DNA of 7,355 bases from an uncultured bacterium (lineage in GTDB: Bacteria; Bacillota_I; Bacilli_A; Mycoplasmatales; Metamycoplasmataceae). Below are positions 1 to 6,286 of this stretch, one piece after another. The notes under the pieces are model-generated. The model was not told where the DNA came from and did no database searches. It saw only the letters and a list, made by a program, of their open reading frames with translations. The stretch lies in the NCBI GenBank assembly GCA_929200685.1, contig CAKNAO010000032.1, positions 1 through 7,355 of the forward strand, in the 5' to 3' direction. The translations under genes and the position numbers were made by a program. Within the stretch, counting starts at the first letter, position 1, and every line of letters begins with the position of its first letter.

Positions 1-180
1 AAATATTTTTTATTAAAAAAACATTATATTTATTACTAGAACATTTAACATTAAAAAAATTAACTAAATTTATTAGTTAAAAAGATGTTTTATTTAGTCA
101 TAATAGATTTAAAAATTTTTTCAAAAGTAAAGTTTAATATTAAATGAACAAAATAACTAATAAATAAAAAATAATAATTT
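1..180. other. AT-rich intergenic or gene-end sequence, no convincing gene
   Basis: No supported complete gene is visible in these 180 bases. One plus-strand frame is open from base 3 to a TAA at 78-80 (about 25 residues, Leu/Lys rich). It could be the very end of a gene lying to the left, but it is too short to tell. A perfect 8-bp inverted repeat (60-67 with 73-80, TTAACTAA/TTAGTTAA, 5-nt loop) overlaps that frame's stop. It is followed by AAAAGATGTTTTATTT rather than a clean T tract, so its use as a terminator is doubtful. On the minus strand it would be followed by seven Ts, but no minus-strand gene feeds into it. Confidence 0.4.
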
Positions 181-188
181 GATATAAT
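180..188 (+). promoter_or_regulatory. Extended -10 promoter of metK
   Basis: TG at 180-181, one base, then a perfect TATAAT at 183-188 form an extended -10 element (TGnTATAAT). No good -35 hexamer is seen 17 nt upstream, which is common with extended -10 promoters and in mollicutes. The expected start is near 195, giving a 5' leader of about 130 nt before metK. That is long for this compact genome and fits a regulatory leader. Confidence 0.65.
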
Positions 189-194
189 TTTTTT

Positions 195-323
195 AAATTA
201 TATAGAGAGTCATGCACAATTAGTCTAAGCATGTGCCAACCTGTTTTAATTAGGTGGAGACAAGAGTTATTAACTAACATGTAATTAAATTTTTCTCTCT
301 ATTTTAATGGGGAGAATTTTTTT
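195..323 (+). promoter_or_regulatory. Structured metK leader, candidate translational riboswitch
   Basis: Seen in the sequence: an 8-bp closing helix P1 (202-209 with 295-302, GAGAG/CTCTC core); P2 (211-215 CATGC with 229-233 GCATG, 13-nt loop); P3 (236-242 CCAACCT with 252-257 AGGTGG, one bulged A at 239, 9-nt loop). The P2 loop can pair outside itself, GTCT 223-226 with AGAC 258-261, or TTAGT 220-224 with ACTAA 273-277, so a pseudoknot is possible. The 3' strand of P1 can instead pair with the Shine-Dalgarno region (293-300 with 309-316, UUCUCUCU/GGGGAGAA, 8-nt loop), so P1 and the SD-blocking helix exclude each other. Inference: a metabolite- or condition-sensing switch on metK. The order GCCAACCT...AGGTG recalls the P4 region of the SAM-I/SAM-IV clan, but the kink-turn and other conserved core segments are not evident. 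No class is assigned. Confidence 0.6.
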
Positions 324-1481
324 ATGTCAAAAAATGGTTATGAAAATATGTTTTTTACAAGTGAATCAGTAGGAGTTGGTCATCCAGATAAAATATGTGA
401 TCAAATATCTGATGCAATACTAGATGAAATTCTTAAAAAAGATTCAAATGCAAGGGTTGCTATCGAAGTTATGGCTTTAAATAATCAAATAATAATTGGT
501 GGACAACTTACAACAAATGAATATGTTGATTTTACAAAAATTACTTGAAAAATTTTAAAACCTCTTGGTTATAATGAAAATGATTTTTCAATTAATGTTA
601 ATCTTTATGAACAATCACCAGAAATTCATAATGGTGTTGATAAAAAAAATGGGCACATAGGAGCAGGTGATCAAGGAATGATGTTCGGTTATGCAACTAA
701 AGAAACACCTGAATTTATGCCTCTTCCAATAACTATTGCTCATGCTTTAGTTAAAAAAGCTGAAAAATTAAGAAAAAATAATCAATTTAAATGAGCAAAA
801 GCTGATATGAAGTCTCAAGTAACCATTAAATATTCTAAAAAAAATAAACCAATTATAGATACAATGATTATGTCTATTCAACATCAAAAAAGTTTTAATG
901 AAAAAAAATTTAAAAATTATATTTTTGAAGAAATTATGAAAAAAACTGCTATTGAATATAAATTAAATGATAATTTTAAATTCTACATTAATCCAGCAGG
1001 TAATTTTACAATTGGTGGTCCAATCGCAGATGCTGGTTTAACTGGAAGAAAAATTATTGTTGATACTTATGGAGGAAAAGGTCGTCATGGTGGAGGATCA
1101 TTCTCTGGAAAAGATTATACAAAAGTAGATCGTTCAGCTACCTATGCAGCAAGATGGGTTGCTAAAAATATTGTGGCAGCAAATTTTGCAGATAAAATTG
1201 AAATTCAACTTTCATATGGAATAGGAATTGAAAAACCAATTTCAATTTCTATTGAAACATTTGAAACTGAAAAAATAGAAAAAAATATTATTAAAGATTT
1301 AATTAATGAAACTTTTGATCTAACACCAGAAGGAATTATTAAAGAACTTGATCTTAAAAAACCTATTTATCTTCAAACTGCTACATTTGGTCATTTTGGA
1401 AGAAAAGATTTAGATCTTCCATGAGAAAGACTAAATAAAGTCAAAGAATTAAAAAATAATTTAAAAAATAAGAAAAATTAA
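324..1481 (+). CDS. metK: S-adenosylmethionine synthetase MetK
   Basis: This cytosolic enzyme makes S-adenosylmethionine from methionine and ATP, releasing phosphate and pyrophosphate; it supplies methyl groups for rRNA, tRNA and DNA methylation. With TGA read as Trp the product is 385 residues, close to the usual 380-400. The N-terminal GHPDK motif lies at residues 19-23, the GAGDQG ATP signature at 113-118, GGPxxDAGLTGRK at about 231-243 and the P-loop-like GGGSFSGKD at 256-264. Trp codons are TGA at residues 75, 157 and 367 and TGG at residue 278. The ATG start follows a GGGGAG Shine-Dalgarno (309-314) at 9 nt spacing. The gene stands alone behind a long structured leader that can hide this SD, so translational control is likely. 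Its TAA overlaps the stop codon of a convergent small gene. Identification is firm. Confidence 0.97.
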
Positions 1482-1493
1482 TTCTTATTTTTT
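1463..1493. terminator. Symmetric hairpin, probable bidirectional terminator inside two overlapping gene ends
   Basis: A perfect 12-bp inverted repeat pairs 1463-1474 with 1482-1493 (core TAAGAA/TTCTTA, 7-nt loop). It is flanked by A6 on the left and T8 on the right, so either strand reads as a hairpin ending in a U tract. It covers the last codons and stop of metK and the last codons and stop of the minus-strand small gene. Only one G-C pair is present, so efficiency is uncertain. Its position exactly between convergent genes supports a shared terminator. Confidence 0.55.
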
Positions 1494-1651
1494 TTAGCTT
1501 TTTCAATTAAAAATACAAGACCAACTACAATTGAAGTCGAAAAAACTACAAAACCTAATGAAAAAAATAAATTTTTTAATTTCTTTTTCTTTTTAATATT
1601 TGCATTTTTTAATTTAGTAGTAAATTTTATTTTAGTGTTTTTATTTTTCAT
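1478..1651 (-). CDS. Small single-helix membrane protein, 57 residues, unknown function
   Basis: I do not recognise this gene. It encodes a Lys/Asn-rich basic N-terminal half (residues 1-27), one strongly hydrophobic segment (about 28-49) and a short Lys-rich tail ending in KKNKN. Basic residues flank both sides of the helix, so topology is unclear. The chosen ATG lies 7 nt after the ychF stop and has no Shine-Dalgarno sequence, so translation probably depends on ribosomes finishing ychF. In-frame ATGs at 1666 and 1693 would overlap the ychF end by 8 and 35 nt and give 62 or 71 residues. The TAA shares bases with the metK stop. A clean switch from charged to hydrophobic residues argues for a real gene, but length and AT bias leave doubt. 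Confidence 0.5.
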   Translation of the reverse strand: MKNKNTKIKFTTKLKNANIKKKKKLKNLFFSLGFVVFSTSIVVGLVFLIEKAKKNKN

Positions 1652-1658
1652 AAATATT

Positions 1659-2759
1659 TTATACATTAAATTTAAAATGGACAATATCACCATCTTTCAT
1701 AATATAATCTTTTCCTTCTATTCTAGATTTTCCTAATTCTTTTGCACCTTTTTCACCATTATTATCAATATAATCTTTATAAGAAATAATCTCTGCTTTA
1801 ATAAAACCTTTTTCAAAATCAGTATGAATAATTCCAGCACATTCTTTTGCATTATAACCATTATGAAAAGTTCAAGCTTTTACCTCTTTTTTACCAACTG
1901 TAAAATATGTCGAAAGATTTAATAATTTAAAAGTAGTTTTTATTATTTTATCAAGACCAGAAAATTCAATTTTAAGATTTTTAAAAAAGATTTTTTTATC
2001 TTCATCATTAAATTGAGAAAGTTCTACTTCCATTTGAGCAGAAATTCCAATTAATGAAAAATTTGAATTCTTAATTTCATTTTTTATTTTTTTAAAATAA
2101 ACATTATTTTCTAAATTAGAAACATCTTTTTCTAAAACATTTCCAACATATAAAATAGGTTTAATTGTTAAAAGATTTCATTGTTTAACAATTTTTTGTT
2201 CTTTTTTTGTAATTTGAATTTCTCTTGCTGGAATTTCTTTTTTAAATGCTTCAATAAATTTATTAGCAAGATTTATTTCTAAAATCAAATTTTTATTATT
2301 ATTTTTATTTTTTTTAGAAATTTTATTTAAAAAATTATTAACTGTTTCTATGTCAGCAAAAAGAAGTTCTAAATTAATTATTTTCATATCCCGAATAGGA
2401 TCAACTGAACCTAAAACATGACTAATATTTTGATCATCAAAACATCTAATAACATGAATAATAGCATCAACTTCTTTAATGTTTGATAAAAATTTATTAC
2501 CAAGACCTTCACCTTTAGAAGCACCCTTAACAAGACCAGCAATATCGATAAATTCAAATGTTGCATTTAAAATTTTTTCTGATTTAACAATTTTTGCTAA
2601 ATTTTCTAATCTTTTGTCTTGAACTTTTACTATTCCAACATTAGGTTCAATAGTTGCAAATGGATAATTAGCAGCTTCAACTTGTAAATTTGTAATAGCA
2701 TTAAAAAGTGTTGATTTACCAACATTAGGAAGTCCTACTATTCCAGCTTTTAATGACAT
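1659..2759 (-). CDS. ychF: Ribosome-associated P-loop ATPase/GTPase YchF (OLA1 family)
   Basis: YchF/OLA1 is a cytosolic nucleotide hydrolase of the Obg group that binds ribosomes; family members prefer ATP. The product is 366 residues (E. coli 363), with TGA read as Trp twice, at residue 194 and in the TGS domain. The Walker A motif GLPNVGKS is at residues 9-16. The G3 motif DIAG is at 72-75, followed by Leu where classical GTPases have the catalytic Gln, a family trait. The G4 position is NVLE (207-210), the NxxE form linked with ATP preference in place of NKxD. The C-terminus is a TGS domain with AWTFH, GxxA and the usual ending DGDIVHFKFNV. The start has an AAGGA Shine-Dalgarno (2766-2770) 6 nt upstream. 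A small membrane-protein gene follows 7 nt after the stop and is probably co-transcribed. Confidence 0.96.
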
Positions 2760-2781
2760 ATTTATTCCTTAATTTATAAAA

Positions 2782-2787
2782 ATTATA
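2782..2787 (-). promoter_or_regulatory. Candidate -10 box for ychF
   Basis: On the minus strand a perfect TATAAT occupies 2787-2782, about 23 nt before the ATG, with a probable start near 2775 and the Shine-Dalgarno AAGGA at 2770-2766. No clear -35 is found at the right spacing; a TTGAAA at 2802-2797 is only 9 nt away and too close. The upstream PTS gene ends in a hairpin, so ychF needs its own promoter. The surrounding sequence is very AT-rich, so chance matches are likely. Confidence 0.4.
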
Positions 2788-2805
2788 TATTAAATATTTC
2801 AATAT

Positions 2806-2835
2806 ATAAAAATAACACCTATGTGTTATTTTTAT
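2806..2835 (-). terminator. Intrinsic terminator after the PTS permease gene
   Basis: A 13-bp perfect inverted repeat (2806-2818 with 2823-2835, core AATAACAC/GTGTTATT, 4-nt loop) lies 13 nt past the PTS stop codon. On the minus strand the GC-containing core is followed directly by TTTTTATAT. Its mirror image has a similar T run, but no plus-strand gene runs into it. It separates the PTS operon from ychF. Confidence 0.75.
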
Positions 2836-2848
2836 CATAAATTTTATT

Positions 2849-4495
2849 TTATTTTTTTAGTAATTTTTGAATTTCATTGTAATACATTTCGACAGTAGGT
2901 CCCATTACTATTTGATAACCATTTGCAATTTTAACATGTCCTAATGCTTTTGTTTTTTTAATAATTGATTCATCAACAATTGAATTATCTTTTAATTCAA
3001 ATCTTAATCTTGTTGCACAATTAGAAACTGAAATAATATTTGATTTTCCAACTGCTTGAATTATTAATCTAGCATCTTTAATGTATTTTTTTACTCCAAA
3101 TTCTACTTCAACATTTTCTTCAGTTGAAACATCTAATAAATTATCTTTTCTTCCAGGTGTAGGTAAATCAAACTTTTTGATTAAAAAGTTTGCTCCAAAG
3201 AAATATAACACTGAAGTAGCTGCTCCAATTACTCAAATTCAAATAGGATGAGCCATAACAGCCGAAAATCCTGTTTTATTTTCTTTAATAATTTCTAGTG
3301 ATTTTGGAATTGATAATAAATAATCTATTAATCCAGCTGAAAAACCAAATCCTAATTGAATTCCAAATAAACCAACAAAAAATGCTGAAACACCTGTTAA
3401 TATTGCATGCATTATAAATAATAATGGTGCTACAAATAAAAATGCAAATTCAATTGGTTCTGTAATCCCTGTAAAAAATGATACTAATGAAGCGCCAGCT
3501 AATAATGAAGCAACTTTAGCTTTTTGTTTTTGATCTTTAGCATTGTATCAAATTGCTACTGCTAATGCAGGAAGACCAAACATCATTGCTGGGAAAAATC
3601 CAGCTTGAAATGTTCCCGAATTATTGCCAGCACTTGCACCATTAGCAAATACAAAAATATCACCAACAACTTTTTCATTAACATCAGTTGCACTTGCATG
3701 TGAACCACCAATTTCAGTGAATCATAATGGAGTATTAACAACATGATGTAATCCAAAAGGAATTAATAATCTGTTAATAATTCCATAAAATCCCATAATA
3801 CCAGCATTTGATCATCTAGAACCTTGAGCAGAACCAACTGCTTTTCCAATGTAGAATAATCCTACACCAAATCAAGGAAAAATAATGGCATACATAATAC
3901 CAATTACAAATGTTGCTATAAATGAAAGAACTGGAATTAGTCTTCTACCTGAGAAAAAACCTAAAATTGAAGGAAGTTCAATTCCATTGTATCTATTATA
4001 AATGTATGCAACAATACCACCAGCAAAAATACCAGTAAAAACATTATTAGCTAAAATGCTATTGTATGCTCTACCAAATACACCTTTAAAACCTCAACCT
4101 CCATTTAATTTCATTCCACCATAAATTTGATGAACTAAATCTGCTCCACCAAAAATACCGTTTTCAGAAAGAAGAATTGTAAAAATAACCATTACTGAAA
4201 AACCAATAATTGCTGCTTCACCTCTATTTTCTCTTGACATTCCAAAAGAAATACCAATTGCAAATAAAATCGGCATAGCATTACCAAAAACTCCATTTGC
4301 TATTGCTAAAAATACACTTGAAATAAATTTAGAAAAATCAGTTGTACCCGGAATTGCTGCTCCTAGTCTTAATAATATTGCTGCTAAAGGCAACATTGCA
4401 ACCGGGAACAATAATGATTTACCTATTTTTTGAAGAAATGATAAACTTCTTTTAAAAATATTATTATTTAAATTTTTATCAACTACTTTATTCAT
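2849..4495 (-). CDS. PTS EIICB permease, glucose/N-acetylglucosamine family
   Basis: This membrane permease imports a sugar while phosphorylating it, taking phosphate from EIIA. The 548-residue product reads TGA as Trp at several places in the membrane domain. Order: cytoplasmic N-terminus; EIIC domain with multiple hydrophobic segments (about 20-430); linker; EIIB domain (about 455-548). The EIIC signature GITEP falls near residue 345, and PFGLHHVVNTPLWF and the following FFPAMMFGLPALA-type stretch are typical of the PtsG/NagE group. The EIIB phospho-cysteine is in NCATRLR (Cys about 493). There is no EIIA domain; the separate EIIA at 5763-6212 is the obvious partner. The start overlaps the preceding 88-residue gene by 8 nt and has an AGAGG ribosome site, indicating translational coupling. 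Glucose versus GlcNAc specificity cannot be settled by eye, so no symbol is given (ptsG or nagE). Confidence 0.93.
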
Positions 4496-4754
4496 TATTT
4501 ACCTCTTTATTTCTTTTGTTATTAGCAAAAATAACTGTTATTATCAACGAAGAAAATAAAGCTAAAACAAATATAAATCCTATTGAAGCTAGTGTATTTG
4601 CATATGTAACTTCCATTTTTTGATCTAAACTTGCTGCAAGAATAACAAAAAGAATTAACAGTATAAATGTAAAAATTCACATTATAAATAATGTTAATTG
4701 TTTAGAATCCATACTAAAAAATTTTTCTTTTAAATTTTGAAAAAATTTACTCAT
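4488..4754 (-). CDS. Small two-helix membrane protein coupled to the PTS permease
   Basis: I recognise no family. The 88-residue product begins MSKFFQNLKEKFFSMDSK, has two hydrophobic segments (about 20-41 and 55-77) separated by a short polar loop, and ends in a charged tail (NNKRNKEVNNE). Both ends probably face the cytoplasm. Trp 26 is encoded by TGA inside the first helix, which splits the gene under the standard code and makes it easy to miss. An AAGGA Shine-Dalgarno lies 10 nt before the ATG. The stop overlaps the permease start by 8 nt, so the two are co-translated. This tight coupling suggests a role in permease assembly, stability or regulation, but that is inference. It is the first gene of the operon, behind the promoter and inverted repeat at 4792-4827. 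Confidence 0.8.
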
Positions 4755-4791
4755 TAAAATATAATCCTTTCTTATTTTATTAAAAATAAAT

Positions 4792-4827
4792 TTGTATTTA
4801 TTTTCCAATAAATACAACTAAATTATA
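4792..4827 (-). promoter_or_regulatory. PTS operon promoter with start-site inverted repeat
   Basis: On the minus strand a TATAAT lies at 4827-4822, placing the start near 4815. Immediately downstream is a perfect 11-bp inverted repeat (4792-4802 TTGTATTTATT with 4807-4817 AATAAATACAA, 4-nt spacer). It sits on the predicted +1, so it could be a repressor operator or, in RNA, a hairpin at the extreme 5' end of the message. No convincing -35 is seen. A related half-site TTGTATACCA lies upstream at 4853-4862. The repeat resembles neither a standard CRE box nor a BglG-type antiterminator target. Confidence 0.5.
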
Positions 4828-4886
4828 AAACAATTAATATAAAAGGTTTTAATTGTATACCACTTTTAAAATTAAAATAAAAAAAA

Positions 4887-4974
4887 TGGCGGACAGACAG
4901 GGATTCGAACCCTGGATAGGTTTCCCTATGCTAGTTTTCAAGACTAGTGCCTTCAACCGCTCGGCCATCTGTCC
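4887..4974 (-). tRNA. tRNA-Ser (anticodon UGA)
   Basis: The minus strand folds into a complete 88-nt cloverleaf with an encoded CCA end. The acceptor stem is GGACAGA/TCTGTCC with G73, the anticodon stem is CTAGT/ACTAG with loop CTTGAAA (anticodon UGA), and a long variable arm marks it as class II serine. The T arm is CAGGG-TTCGAAT-CCCTG. It reads UCA, and probably all UCN codons. Eight Ts (4886-4879) follow directly after CCA, so the tRNA fold itself may help end transcription before the PTS operon. Its place in the ancestral cluster would be next after tRNA-Ile(CAU). Confidence 0.97.
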
Positions 4975-4995
4975 ACACATAATGCAAAAATTTAT

Positions 4996-5010
4996 TGCTA
5001 TTTTATTATA
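4996..5010 (-). promoter_or_regulatory. tRNA-Ser promoter
   Basis: On the minus strand TATAAT (5010-5005) is followed by AAAATA and then GCA, with the likely start at the G of 4998, 24 nt before the mature tRNA. The same AATAAAATAGCA string occurs at the same offset before tRNA-Pro (6855-6844). No strong -35 is present. Confidence 0.55.
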
Positions 5011-5019
5011 CAAAAAAAT

Positions 5020-5082
5020 AAAAAATTAATTTTTTAGAATTTTATTTAAATTTATTGATATTTTAAAAAATTATTTAAAATA
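5020..5082 (-). terminator. AT-only hairpins after azoR, weak terminator candidates
   Basis: Two AT-only inverted repeats lie between the azoR stop and the tRNA-Ser promoter: 5059-5067 with 5074-5082 (TATTTTAAA/TTTAAAATA), and the palindrome AAAAAATTAATTTTTT at 5020-5035. On the minus strand the second is followed by a T-rich run. Neither has a G-C pair. One may end azoR transcription, but in sequence this AT-rich such repeats also arise by chance. Confidence 0.3.
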
Positions 5083-5104
5083 AGATAATTGTATTTCAAA
5101 TTAA

Positions 5105-5710
5105 TTAAAAAGTTTTAGTAGCTTCAATAATTTTTTCTTTATGATTTTTAATTTGTTCTTGAGAATTTTTTTGAATATTTTCTGGAATTTTTGTACCATG
5201 AATTAAAATTGGTTTAGTAACTTTTGCACCTACAAATTTTCAAGTTCCTACAAGAGTATCAACATGAGAAGCAAATGGATATCAACCAAGTGTTGCTCCT
5301 TGAGACATTAACAATTGAACTTTAAGATTTTTTAATAAACCTTCTGATTCACCTTTACCATCATATTTATATTTAAAAGTTTTGTTAGCAACTAAAATTC
5401 TATCCAAATAATTTTTAAGAGTTGAAGGATAATTAAAATTGATCATTGGTGAAGCAATTACAACTTTATCAATTGATTTTAATTGTTGAATATGTTTATC
5501 TGATTTTCCACAATTAAAAAATGCCTCAAAATTATGAGCCGTTAAACTTGCTTGTCCAATTGGATCTTTATTAAGATCAAGAATTATTGATTCATGAGTT
5601 GGATTTAATTTTTCATATTCTTTTTTAAATAAATTTAATGCTTCTGTACATGAAGAACCTTTTGGATTAGTCATTAATGGAGAAGCATAAATGTATAACA
5701 CTTTTTTCAT
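5105..5710 (-). CDS. azoR: FMN-dependent NADH-azoreductase (AzoR/AcpD family)
   Basis: Members of this flavodoxin-fold family are soluble FMN enzymes that pass electrons from NADH to quinones and azo compounds; the natural role is usually quinone detoxification. The product is 201 residues, the same length as E. coli AzoR, with TGA for Trp in the last third. The N-terminal strand MKKVLYIYASP leads into the FMN-phosphate loop. The central SPMINFNYPSTLKNYLDRI matches the family's PMYNF-x-x-P-x-x-LK-x-Y-x-D motif and is followed by KTFKY. The LLMSQGATLG segment corresponds to the usual SRGG flavin contact region, with the two Gly less conserved. An AAGGAG Shine-Dalgarno precedes the ATG. The gene is divergent from the EIIA gene across 52 nt, with overlapping promoters. 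No functional link between the two is evident. Confidence 0.92.
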
Positions 5711-5762
5711 AATATTCTCCTTATAGAATATAATAATTATAATACAAATAAAGGAGAATTTT
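5711..5762. promoter_or_regulatory. Compact divergent promoter region azoR/EIIA
   Basis: Only 52 nt separate the two start codons. On the plus strand TATAAT occurs at 5729-5734 and 5738-5743; on the minus strand TATAAT occurs at 5741-5736, overlapping the second. Both genes carry the same ribosome site, AAGGAGAAT, so the ends of the spacer form a natural inverted repeat. The -35 regions would fall inside the opposite gene's start. Overlapping -10 boxes imply that polymerases on the two strands compete. Confidence 0.55.
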
Positions 5763-6212
5763 GTGGAAGTAAAATCACCTATTAAAGGAAGAGTCAAAAA
5801 ATTAGAAACTTTAAATGATGGAGTTTTTTCTAAAAAAATTATGGGAGATGGTGTAACAATTAATCCTAGTGAAAATACCATTTATGCCCCTATAAATGGT
5901 AAATTAGTTACAGTCTTCCCAACTGGTCATGCTTATGGTATTCAAGCAAAAGATGGAACTAATATTTTAATTCATATCGGTATTGATACAGTTAATTTAA
6001 ATGGAGAAGGATTTGAAATTTTAGTAAAACAAGGTAAAAAAATTAAACAAGGAAAACCAATTGCAAAAGTTAATTTTGATTTAATTAAAAATAAAGTCCC
6101 TTCAATTGAAGTTATTGTAATTGTTACAACTGATTCAAAAACAAGTATTACATCAAAAAATGAAGATTTTGATGCAACAACAAATGATATTATATTTACA
6201 ACTAAAAAGTAA
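5763..6212 (+). CDS. crr: PTS EIIA component, glucose family (EIIA-Glc-like), stand-alone
   Basis: This cytosolic phosphocarrier passes phosphate from HPr to the cysteine of EIIB domains of the glucose/GlcNAc family. The product is 149 residues, slightly shorter than E. coli Crr (169) because the N-terminal tail is missing. The fold motifs are in order: SPIKGRV near the start, DGVTINP (29-35), YAPINGKL (41-48), PTGHAYGI with His 56, ILIHIGIDTVNLNG with His 71, then GEGFE. His 71 corresponds to the phosphorylated His 90 of E. coli and His 56 to His 75. The start is GTG, chosen for the AAGGAG Shine-Dalgarno (5751-5756) six bases upstream and because the fold begins at once. It probably serves the EIICB at 2849-4495, which has no EIIA domain. 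Symbol by homology to the family; regulatory roles known from E. coli need not apply. Confidence 0.93.
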   Translation: MEVKSPIKGRVKKLETLNDGVFSKKIMGDGVTINPSENTIYAPINGKLVTVFPTGHAYGIQAKDGTNILIHIGIDTVNLNGEGFEILVKQGKKIKQGKPIAKVNFDLIKNKVPSIEVIVIVTTDSKTSITSKNEDFDATTNDIIFTTKK

Positions 6213-6286
6213 TTTTTAATTAAAATTTAAAAAAATCAAAATTATTCTATTTTATTTTTTTTATTAAATATACTTTCATTTATCTA

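Noticed and set aside
60..80. Origin of replication or DnaA-box cluster in the AT-rich left end
   Set aside because: No DnaA-box-like TTATCCACA sequences and no dnaA or dnaN gene are present; AT richness alone is normal for this genome.
252..266. T-box antiterminator-like AGGTGGAGAC in the metK leader
   Set aside because: The T-box consensus (AGGGTGGNACCGCG) is matched only in its first bases, no specifier loop with a Met codon or AG bulge is seen, and UGGA would not pair with the discriminator base of tRNA-Met.
546..806. metK apparently broken into two frames by a stop
   Set aside because: The interruptions are in-frame TGA codons that fit Trp in code 4; the family motifs continue in the same frame, so the gene is intact.
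4853..4862. GntR/TreR-type operator TTGTATACCA
   Set aside because: It resembles parts of both TreR and NagR/DasR sites but matches neither consensus, and it is an imperfect dyad in AT-rich sequence.
5711..5881. In-frame N-terminal extension of azoR by 57 codons through the divergent spacer into the EIIA gene
   Set aside because: The azoreductase fold starts at MKKVLYIYASP with an AAGGAG site directly upstream; the extension only mirrors the EIIA coding strand.
6213..6286. Terminator directly after the EIIA gene
   Set aside because: The only dyads (such as TTTTAATTAAAA at 6214-6225) have no usable loop or G-C pairs; the hairpin within 6287-6423 is a better but unproven candidate.
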